DNA of 26,926 nt. Origin: JAZDFP01 sp043801445. GTDB taxonomy: Bacteria; Planctomycetota; MHYJ01; JACQXL01. The DNA is taken from positions 1-26,926 of the forward strand of contig JAZDMB010000052.1 in the NCBI GenBank assembly GCA_043801445.1, in the 5' to 3' direction. Made by a program: the position numbers and the translations under genes. The stretch's first letter is position 1. Every line of letters begins with the position of its first letter. Positions 15,720-22,872 of the stretch are shown in pieces. The notes under the pieces were generated by a model, which did not search any database, was not told the DNA's origin, and saw only the letters and a program-made list of their open reading frames with translations.

Positions 15720-16447
15720 GTAAAACAAAATTAGTAATAATTATAGCGGTCATATTATTCATTGCTTTTGTTACTACCTTTAATTATGGCGGTTGTGGAG
15801 GCATCGATGGAGTTAATAGTGGTAGTAGCGGCAGGAGTACCTTATCAGTACAACCTGAACTATCTTTAACAACAACCAATCCTACCACTAACGTCACCCT
15901 GACTACTGCCACCTTAAACGGGACAGTCAATCCCAATGGCGTTGCTACTAATGTATATTTCGAGTACGGCACGACTAAGGCATATAACCTCTACACCAGT
16001 TATCAATACATTGGTGCCGGCACAACTGCTATCAATGTCTCTGCTAACCTAACTGGATTATTAATAAATACAACCTATAACTTCAGAATCAAAGTAGTCA
16101 AAAGCGGCACTATATATTCTGAGTCAAACCAGACTTTTACTACTACAGGACTAACACCTATCTGCATCACTGGTTTTGTTACCAATGTTAGTTATGATTC
16201 AGTCACATTAAATGGCACGGTCAATGCTAATACAATTGCTACAACTGCCTATTTCAATTATGGTTTGACTACTTCTTACGGTTCAACCACACTTTCGCAG
16301 CCCATCGGCAGCGGGACGAGTAATTTCCCGGTTACTATTGATATAAGCGGATTATCAAGAAGCACACTATATAATTTCAGGGTGGTTGGGACTAATTCTT
16401 CTGGAACAACCTATGGCAATAATCGGACGTTTACTACAACAAATTAA
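15716..16447 (+). CDS. Lipoprotein-like exported protein with two FN3-like repeats
   Basis: I chose ATG 15716 because AAGG lies 9 bp upstream and because 'MSKTKLVIIIAVILFIAFVT' closely matches the signal peptide of the protein at 22873. The 243-residue product has C27 in 'TTFNYGGCGG', a lipobox-like site with an unusual Tyr at -3. Two beta-sandwich repeats of about 95 residues follow (about 46-141 and 145-243), each with 'ATLNGTVNPNG', 'YFEYG'-like and 'TYNFRIKVV...FTT' blocks. These are FN3-like modules, common as spacers in surface proteins. It lies directly downstream of the STAS pair and 30 bp upstream of the giant protein, so it is probably co-transcribed. No catalytic domain is visible. 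Confidence 0.85.
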   Translation: MSKTKLVIIIAVILFIAFVTTFNYGGCGGIDGVNSGSSGRSTLSVQPELSLTTTNPTTNVTLTTATLNGTVNPNGVATNVYFEYGTTKAYNLYTSYQYIGAGTTAINVSANLTGLLINTTYNFRIKVVKSGTIYSESNQTFTTTGLTPICITGFVTNVSYDSVTLNGTVNANTIATTAYFNYGLTTSYGSTTLSQPIGSGTSNFPVTIDISGLSRSTLYNFRVVGTNSSGTTYGNNRTFTTTN

Positions 16448-16477
16448 CTAACGACTAATAATAAAAGGAGGTATTTT

Positions 16478-19400
16478 ATGGGTAAGATATTGAAAAATAA
16501 TCTGTGGAATCCTTGCCCGCCGAAGCATTGGCGCAGGCGAGTGTGGCTCGTATTATTTATTGGTTTAATTACTACATTTAATTATGGCGGTTGTGGAGGC
16601 GGCGGTGGCAGTAGCGGTAGTAGCACTCCACCGGTGCAATCTACACCATCAGTAACAACTAAAACAGCTACTGACATTACTCAGACCACTGCTACTCTAA
16701 ACGGTACGATTAATCCCAATGGTGTTAGTACTAATGTATATTTCGAGTACGGCAGAAGTATAGGATATAGCAGCAGCACCGCTCCTCAAAACACCGGTTC
16801 TGGTGGCACGACTCCTGTTACTGTTATTGCTAACATAACCGGATTATTACCAAATACACCCTACAACTTCAGAATCAGGGCAACCACAGTAGCAGGCATT
16901 GCGTTCAATGGGGCAAATCAGACTTTTACTACTACTGGACTACCACCGACCTGTATCACTAATCCTTCTACCAATGTTACTTATAACTCAGCCAAATTAA
17001 ACGGCACGGTCAATCCGAACGGGGTTGCTACAACTGTCTATTTCAATTATGGTTTGACTACTTCATATGGGAATACCACAACTCCACAGCCAATCGGCAG
17101 TGAGACAACCAATGTTCCGGTTAATGCAGATATAAGCGGTTTATTATCAAGTACACAGTATAATTTCAGAATTGTGGGAACTAATTCTAATGGAACGACC
17201 TATGGGAATAATCTAACATTCACCACTGGTGCCCCTTATGGTTCAGCGCCGACCGTAACGACTAATCCAGCCACTAATGTAACCTATAACTCTGTCACCT
17301 TAAACGGCACGGTTATTCCGAACGGGGTTACTACAAATGCCTATTTCAATTATGGTCTGACTACTTCATATGGGAATACCACAACTCCACAGCCAATTGG
17401 CAGCGGCATTTCGAGTGTTGTGGTTTTGGCTGCTCTAAGCGGACTATCGTCAAATATGCCCTATAACTTCAGGGTGGTCGGAGCCAGTTCTGCCGGAACA
17501 ACGAACGGCAATAATCTGACATTTACCACCGCACCACCACCACCAACCTGCACTACTAATGCTGCTACCAATGTTACTTATAACTCAGCCCGACTAAACG
17601 GCACGGTCAACCCTAATGGTTATAGCACCACGGCATATTTTCAGTATGGAATAACTACTTCATATTCATATGGGAATACCACAACTTCACAGGCAATCGG
17701 CAGCGGCACAAGCAATGTCAATGTTACGGCTGATATAACCCTATTATCAGGAAGCACATTATATAATTTTAGTGTTGTAGGGACTAACTCTTTTGGAACA
17801 ACCTATGGAAATAACCTGACATTTACCACCGCAGCGCCACCGCCACCGACCTGCACCACTAATCCTGCGACCAATATTACTTCTACTTCAACCACCTTAA
17901 ATGGCACGGTTATTCCTAATGGGTCATCAACCAATGCCTATTTCCAGTGGGGGACAACTGCTTCATATGGGAATACCACAACCTCGCAATCTATCGGCAG
18001 TGGCACAATCAATGTCAATGTTACGGCTGATACAAGCGGATTATCCGCATCTACACAATATAACTTCAGGGTTGTGGCAACCAATGCCGGAGGAACAACT
18101 AACGGCTTAAATCAGGCTTTCACCACCAGCGCACCACCACCACCGACTTGCACCACTAATGCTGCTACCAATGTTACTTATAACTCAGCCACCTTAAACG
18201 GTACGGTTAATCCTAATGGTCTGAATGTAACCTCCTGTTACTTTCAATATGGCACCACTCAATCTTATGGAAGTCAACAGAACGTTACTACGCTCCCCGG
18301 TAGTGGCACGAATCCTATTTCGGTTACTGCGAATGTAAGTTCATTATCACCAACTACCACATATAATTTCAGGGTGGTCGGAACTAACTCATCAGGAACA
18401 ACCAATGGAAATAACCTAACGTTTACTACCGGTAATTTGCCTGGTTCACCACCGTCCTGCGGCACTAATACTGCTACCAATGTTACTTATAACTCTGCTA
18501 CCTTAAACGGCACGGTCAACCCGAATGGACTTGCTACAACTGCTTATTTTCAGTGGGGACTGACTACTTCTTACGGCAGTTCCACATCTTCACAGACAAT
18601 CGGTAGTGGCACAATCAATATTAATGTTACGGCTACTCTAAACGGTTTATCAGCAAATACTCTATATAATTTCAGTGTTGTGGCGACCAATTCTGTCGGC
18701 ATAACATACGGGACAAACCAGACTTTCACCACCAGCGCACAACCAGTAGCGCCGACCGTAACGACTAATCCAGCCATTAATGTAACCTCTAATTCCGTTA
18801 CCTTAAACGGCACGGTTAATCCGAACGGTGCTACTACGACTGCCTATTTCCAGTGGGGACTGACTGCTTCATACGGCAGTTCTACAACTTCGCAGTCAAT
18901 CGGCAGTGGCACAAGCAATGTTAATATTACGGCTAATATAAGCGGATTATCAGCAAACACTCTATATAATTTCAGGCTTGTGGCGACTAATTCTGCCGGC
19001 ATAACTAACGGGGCAAACCAGACCTTTACCACCACTACCTCTGGGTCCACGGCCGTTGATGACTATTGCTGGGTGGCAAATTTTTCTTCTAATAATGTTA
19101 CCCGCATCCAGAAATCAACCTCCATCACGACCACGATTACGGTCGGGAATTACCCCATTGGAGTTGCGGTTGACGAGGTCTATTGCTGGGTGGCAAATTA
19201 TAATTCTAATAATGTCAGCCGTATCCAGAAATCAGATTTAAGCACGACCAATATTGCGGTGGGAAATCGGCCCGCAGGAGTCGCGGTAGATGAGACTTAT
19301 TGCTGGGTGGCAAATAATGGTTCTAATAATGTCACCCGCATCCTGAAATCAAACACCGCCATCACGGACACGATTACAGTGGGAAGTAGCCCCTCGGAAG

Positions 19401-21325
19401 TAGCCGTAGATGGAACCTATGTCTGGGTGGCAAATATATCTTCTAATAATGTCACCCGCATCCAGAAATCAGATTTAAGCACGATTACAATTGCGGTGGG
19501 AACTGGTCCATATGTGGTTGCGGTAGATGAGACATATTGTTGGGTGGCAAATTATAATGATAATACTGTCACCCGCATCCAGAAATCAACCTCCATCACG
19601 ACCACGATTGCGGTCGGAACTGGCCCCGAGGGAGTCGAGGTAGATGAGACCTATTGCTGGGTGGCAAATTCTAATTCTGCTAATGTCACCCGCATCCAGA
19701 AATCAGATTTAAGCACGACTACGATTGCGGTCGGAACTACCCCATGGGGAGTCGCGGTAGATGCGACCTATTGCTGGGTGGCAAATTATGGTGATGATAC
19801 TGTCACCCGCATCACAAAATCCACTTCTGCCACGACCACGATTGCGGTCGGAACTAGACCCTATTCGTTTGGCGATATGACCGGCTATGCCTATGATAAT
19901 TATTCCCGTACTACCGTATCACCACCACTACCCTTTTTGCAGGAGGCATATGCCAAGGCATCTAATACAGGAGCATCTGACTACTTTGGCAATAGTGTTG
20001 CTATCTCAGGTGATACTATGGTCGTCGGGGCAAACAATGAATCCAGCAATGCTACCGGCATTAATGGCAATCAGTCGGATAATAGTGCCACCAATAGCGG
20101 AGCGGCATATGTCTTTATCCGTTCGGGCACCACTTGGACACAACAGGCATATATCAAGGCATCTAATACAGGAGCATCTGACTACTTTGGCAATAGTGTT
20201 GCTATCTCAGGTGATACCCTCGTAGTAGGGGCATACGGTGAATCCAGTAATGCTACCGGCATTAATGGCAATCAGTCGGATAATAGTGCCATCAATAGCG
20301 GAGCGGTATATGTATTTACACGTTCAGGCACCACCTGGTCACAGCAGGCATATATCAAGGCATCCAATACAGGAGCAGGTGACTTATTTGGCTGGAATGT
20401 TGCTATCTCAGGTGATACTATGGTCGTGGGGGCAAACCAGGAAGACAGTAATGCTACCGGTATTAATGGCATTCAGACGGATAATACTGTCACAGATAGC
20501 GGTGCGGCATATGTTTTTGTGCGTTCTGCAGGTGTCTGGTCCCAGCAGGCATATATCAAGGCATCCAATACAGGAATAAATGATTCATTTAGCAGTAGTG
20601 TTGCTATCTCAGGTGATACCTTCGTAGTAGGAGCATACGGTGAATCCAGCAATGCTACCGGTATTAATGGCGACCAGACGAATAATTCTGCATCACAGAG
20701 TGGTGCGGCATATGTATTTACACGTTCAGGCACCACCTGGTCACAACAAGCATATATCAAGGCATCTAATACAGGAGCAGGTGACTTATTTGGCGGGAAT
20801 GTTGCTATCTCAGGTGATACCATTGTAGTCGGTGCAATTTGGGAAGCCAGCGGTACTACTGGCATTAATAGCACCCCGGATGATGGTGTCCCTGATACCG
20901 GAGCGGCATATGTCTTTACACGTTCAGGCACCACCTGGTCTCAGCAGGCATATATCAAGGCATCCAATACAGGACCAGGTGACTGGTTTGGCAATAGTGT
21001 TGCTATCTCAGGTGATACTCTCGTAGTGGGGGCATTATTTGAAAGAAGCAATGCGACCGGTATCAATGGCGACCAGGCGGATAATAGTGCCACCGATAGC
21101 GGTGCGGTATATGTATTCACTCGTTCAGGCACCACCTGGTCACAGCAGGCATATATCAAGGCATCCAATACAGGAGCAAATGACTTCTTTGGCAATGGTG
21201 TTGCTATTTCAGGTGGTACTATTGTAGTGGGGGCAAACCAGGAAGACAGCAATGCTACCGGTATTAATGGCAATCAGGCGGATAATTCTGCCGCCAATAG
21301 CGGGGCGGTATATGTGTTCAGGTAA
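16478..21325 (+). CDS. Giant exported protein: eight FN3 modules, seven-blade YVTN-like propeller, seven-repeat FG-GAP propeller
   Basis: A strong GGAGG (16467-16471) precedes the ATG of this 1615-residue protein. Residues 22-38 are the signal peptide core and C39 lies in 'TTFNYGGCGG'. The sequence before it (NPCPPKHWRRR) is encoded by an inserted palindrome. Residues about 57-855 contain eight FN3-like repeats. Residues about 858-1135 contain seven blades of the type 'AVDETYCWVANYNSNNVTRI', a YVTN/NHL-like propeller. Residues about 1153-1615 contain seven FG-GAP-like repeats ('ASNTGASDYFGNSVAISGD', then 'GAAYVFTRSG'), similar to integrin-alpha blades. The first strand of this block ('FLQEAYA') is separated from the last ('VYVF'), as in velcro-closed propellers. 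The layout suggests an adhesin or scaffold on an FN3 stalk. The ligand is unknown and no enzyme motif is seen. Confidence 0.9.
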   Translation: MGKILKNNLWNPCPPKHWRRRVWLVLFIGLITTFNYGGCGGGGGSSGSSTPPVQSTPSVTTKTATDITQTTATLNGTINPNGVSTNVYFEYGRSIGYSSSTAPQNTGSGGTTPVTVIANITGLLPNTPYNFRIRATTVAGIAFNGANQTFTTTGLPPTCITNPSTNVTYNSAKLNGTVNPNGVATTVYFNYGLTTSYGNTTTPQPIGSETTNVPVNADISGLLSSTQYNFRIVGTNSNGTTYGNNLTFTTGAPYGSAPTVTTNPATNVTYNSVTLNGTVIPNGVTTNAYFNYGLTTSYGNTTTPQPIGSGISSVVVLAALSGLSSNMPYNFRVVGASSAGTTNGNNLTFTTAPPPPTCTTNAATNVTYNSARLNGTVNPNGYSTTAYFQYGITTSYSYGNTTTSQAIGSGTSNVNVTADITLLSGSTLYNFSVVGTNSFGTTYGNNLTFTTAAPPPPTCTTNPATNITSTSTTLNGTVIPNGSSTNAYFQWGTTASYGNTTTSQSIGSGTINVNVTADTSGLSASTQYNFRVVATNAGGTTNGLNQAFTTSAPPPPTCTTNAATNVTYNSATLNGTVNPNGLNVTSCYFQYGTTQSYGSQQNVTTLPGSGTNPISVTANVSSLSPTTTYNFRVVGTNSSGTTNGNNLTFTTGNLPGSPPSCGTNTATNVTYNSATLNGTVNPNGLATTAYFQWGLTTSYGSSTSSQTIGSGTININVTATLNGLSANTLYNFSVVATNSVGITYGTNQTFTTSAQPVAPTVTTNPAINVTSNSVTLNGTVNPNGATTTAYFQWGLTASYGSSTTSQSIGSGTSNVNITANISGLSANTLYNFRLVATNSAGITNGANQTFTTTTSGSTAVDDYCWVANFSSNNVTRIQKSTSITTTITVGNYPIGVAVDEVYCWVANYNSNNVSRIQKSDLSTTNIAVGNRPAGVAVDETYCWVANNGSNNVTRILKSNTAITDTITVGSSPSEVAVDGTYVWVANISSNNVTRIQKSDLSTITIAVGTGPYVVAVDETYCWVANYNDNTVTRIQKSTSITTTIAVGTGPEGVEVDETYCWVANSNSANVTRIQKSDLSTTTIAVGTTPWGVAVDATYCWVANYGDDTVTRITKSTSATTTIAVGTRPYSFGDMTGYAYDNYSRTTVSPPLPFLQEAYAKASNTGASDYFGNSVAISGDTMVVGANNESSNATGINGNQSDNSATNSGAAYVFIRSGTTWTQQAYIKASNTGASDYFGNSVAISGDTLVVGAYGESSNATGINGNQSDNSAINSGAVYVFTRSGTTWSQQAYIKASNTGAGDLFGWNVAISGDTMVVGANQEDSNATGINGIQTDNTVTDSGAAYVFVRSAGVWSQQAYIKASNTGINDSFSSSVAISGDTFVVGAYGESSNATGINGDQTNNSASQSGAAYVFTRSGTTWSQQAYIKASNTGAGDLFGGNVAISGDTIVVGAIWEASGTTGINSTPDDGVPDTGAAYVFTRSGTTWSQQAYIKASNTGPGDWFGNSVAISGDTLVVGALFERSNATGINGDQADNSATDSGAVYVFTRSGTTWSQQAYIKASNTGANDFFGNGVAISGGTIVVGANQEDSNATGINGNQADNSAANSGAVYVFR
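16512..16541. repeat. Palindromic element inside the signal-peptide coding region
   Basis: CTTGCCCGC (16512-16520) pairs with GCGCAGGCGAG (16531-16541) at 8 of 9 positions, counting one G-T pair. It encodes NPCPPKHWRRR, which has no counterpart in the otherwise similar signal peptides at 15716 and 22873. It resembles the CCTGCCCGCC-type dyads at 22814 and 26033. Confidence 0.5.
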
Positions 21326-21336
21326 ACCCTGTTAGG

Positions 21337-21417
21337 ACGGGGGATATCTATTAATCATGACACAATACATATCCCGATACGATAACTATCGGGACAGGTT
21401 AATAAATGAATTATGTC
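21337..21417. repeat. Inverted-repeat region after the giant gene
   Basis: TCCCGATA (21372-21379) and TATCGGGA (21387-21394) form a perfect 8-bp stem with a 7-nt loop. The reverse complement of the right flank (GGAGGACATAATTCATTTA) resembles the first part of the GGGGGACAC element at 2378. No T-run follows the stem, so termination is uncertain. The gap 21326-21480 otherwise shows only a GAGG 10 bp before the next ATG. Confidence 0.45.
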
Positions 21418-21480
21418 CTCCGATTAAGAAGTGTTAAGAAGATTATCTGATGTCACAGGGGGGATAGAGGTAAATAATTT

Positions 21481-21723
21481 ATGACAAATGATATAGGGTT
21501 TGAACATGTAAAAGGTTGGGTTTGTAATATGAGAAGTTATTTAGAAGATAAGATTAATAGAAACCTAATGACTCCTAAAAGTGTTGAGGACTGTGCAATT
21601 TTAATTGAACAGTTAGAAGATTTATTGCGGATTGCGTCTGCGGGTGGCACAGAACCAAAAAGTGTTGAAGTCTCCACTTTTAATTCGGAGGACAGCCTTT
21701 TAGAAATGCGGATTGCGGAATAA
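21481..21723 (+). CDS. Small hypothetical protein (80 aa)
   Basis: I do not recognise this 80-residue protein. A GAGG at 21467-21470 precedes the ATG. It is mostly helical in appearance: an amphipathic segment 'GFEHVKGWVCNMRSYLEDKI' and a second helix 'SVEDCAILIEQLEDLLRIA' (about 34-52), then a Ser/Glu-rich tail. There is no signal peptide or membrane segment, so it is presumably cytoplasmic although its neighbours are exported. It lies 39 bp upstream of the next exported protein and could be co-expressed with it. A small regulatory or adaptor role is conceivable but nothing in the sequence shows it. Confidence 0.6.
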   Translation: MTNDIGFEHVKGWVCNMRSYLEDKINRNLMTPKSVEDCAILIEQLEDLLRIASAGGTEPKSVEVSTFNSEDSLLEMRIAE

Positions 21724-21762
21724 ATAATAATAGTTATATAGAAATAAAAAGGAGATTTTTTT

Positions 21763-22656
21763 ATGAAAAAAGTGTCTGTAATACTGGCAATATATTTATC
21801 ATTCTTAATTATTACATCTAATATAAATTTGCAGACGACCGAGATCACTCAACCAACTGATGTGAAAAATTGGAAGGATTATCCGCTTTCATTGGTTGAT
21901 AAAACTAATAACAAGTTAAATGTCCGCGTAAAAATATTAACACCAACCTTAATGCAAAAGCCCAAGCACGTGCCAACAGAATTTGCTGCTTTTGCAACAG
22001 GTAAAGTTGAAGGTGTTGAATTAACTTTAATAGATGAAAATGGCAATGGGGAATATGACGAGATAGGAACTGATTTAATGGTTTTTGGAAAATCACCTTA
22101 TGGTGTTCCGCTAAGTAAAATTGTCAGCATTAACAAAAAACTATACGAGTGTAAAGTAGCTCCAAAAGGTGACCAGATTTCCTTAACACCTTATGTCGGC
22201 AAATATGGACTATTAGATTTCATTAGTAACTTTAAGTGCCAAAGTAAATTAGACTATGCTATTCTCAACTTTGATGATATTTATATTGATGTGGCAAATG
22301 ATAAAAATATACTTTTGCCATGTGGTATTTATACATTTTGGTTAGGTTATATGAGGGAAGGAACAAGCCATGTTACGATTAAACAAAATGGAATGCAATC
22401 TATTGAAATAACAGATGAGCTCAATTCTGATGGTCAAAGAAAGGTAACAGTGATTAAATGGGGTGCGCCTTTCAGGATAGATTTCCAGTTTACGGCTAAT
22501 AATGACAAGGTTACTGTATCTTATAGTTCAATCAAAGTATATGGCGGCAGCAATGAAGAATATTTCAACTTTTCCCCTTCTTTGTCGCCGCAGGTAGAAG
22601 TAAAAGATTCAAATAATCTTCCAGCAGTTCCCAAGGGGTCTTTCCCTGGGTGCTGA
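21763..22656 (+). CDS. Exported protein of unknown function; frame continues past TGA to 22779
   Basis: A strong AAGGAG lies 8 bp before the ATG. Residues 3-22 are a signal peptide or N-terminal anchor ('VSVILAIYLSFLIITSNINL'). The mature part is beta-rich, with an EF-like 'LIDENGNGEYDEIGTD' stretch at about residues 88-103 (Asp/Asn-Gly-rich, perhaps calcium-binding) and a C-terminal sandwich-like region. The conventional product has 297 residues and ends 'VPKGSFPGC'. The same frame then continues for 40 more sense codons to TAA at 22777-22779, and a SECIS-like hairpin sits where a bacterial selenocysteine element would. If TGA is decoded, the product has 338 residues with a Cys-Sec pair at 297-298. 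A nonsense mutation is the alternative. No family assignment is possible by eye. Confidence 0.78.
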   Translation: MKKVSVILAIYLSFLIITSNINLQTTEITQPTDVKNWKDYPLSLVDKTNNKLNVRVKILTPTLMQKPKHVPTEFAAFATGKVEGVELTLIDENGNGEYDEIGTDLMVFGKSPYGVPLSKIVSINKKLYECKVAPKGDQISLTPYVGKYGLLDFISNFKCQSKLDYAILNFDDIYIDVANDKNILLPCGIYTFWLGYMREGTSHVTIKQNGMQSIEITDELNSDGQRKVTVIKWGAPFRIDFQFTANNDKVTVSYSSIKVYGGSNEEYFNFSPSLSPQVEVKDSNNLPAVPKGSFPGC

Positions 22657-22779
22657 GGTGGCGGGTTTAGCGATTACTCCGGCGGAGTAAAAAAGGGTGC
22701 AACGTCTTCTTATACAGTAATATTATCGTACAAAGATAAAATACTTGGCGAATTGAAATGTGAGAAACAACAGGAGTAA
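22657..22779 (+). other. In-frame continuation after TGA (possible selenoprotein C-terminus)
   Basis: After TGA 22654-22656 the frame encodes 40 residues, beginning GGGFSDYSGGVKKG and ending with a beta-strand-like 'SYTVILSYKDKILGELKCEK'. This looks like ordinary protein with alternating hydrophobic residues. It stops at TAA 22777-22779, leaving 3 bp before the GTG at 22783. No independent start codon with a Shine-Dalgarno sequence opens this segment. Confidence 0.55.
22674..22690 (+). promoter_or_regulatory. SECIS-like hairpin downstream of in-frame TGA
   Basis: TTACTCC-GGC-GGAGTAA is a perfect 7-bp stem with a three-base loop beginning with G. The loop starts 24 nt after the TGA. Bacterial SECIS elements are known to need a short stem-loop roughly 16-37 nt downstream of UGA with a G at the first or second loop base, and this one complies. 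It may instead be a generic palindromic repeat, as at 9534. An A-run follows rather than a T-run, which argues against a terminator. Confidence 0.4.
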
Positions 22780-22813
22780 GCAGTGCACCGATTGATACTC
22801 TGCAGCACTACGC

Positions 22814-22845
22814 ACCCGCCCGAACGACCGAAAGGTCGGGCAGGT
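22814..22845. repeat. GC-rich palindromic element upstream of lipoprotein gene 22873
   Basis: ACCCGCCCGA (22814-22823) and TCGGGCAGGT (22836-22845) pair at 9 of 10 positions. An alternative inner hairpin is CGACC-GAAA-GGTCG. The in-frame region 22783-22872 over this element is better read as leader than as protein. It shares its ends with the dyad at 26033-26055 in inverse orientation. Confidence 0.6.
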
Positions 22846-22872
22846 AGCACTAAACAAAGGAAAGAATGTTCT

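Noticed and set aside
19887..21273. Alternative-frame and antisense frames across the FG-GAP repeats
   Set aside because: They are periodic shadows of the repetitive coding sequence of the giant gene.
22674..22690. Rho-independent terminator after the exported protein
   Set aside because: The stem is followed by A residues, not T, and lies inside an open in-frame extension.
22783..22872. GTG start for the lectin-fold protein
   Set aside because: The extension lies over a GC-rich palindrome. The ATG at 22873 has AAAGGAAAG upstream and matches the signal peptide of the protein at 15716.
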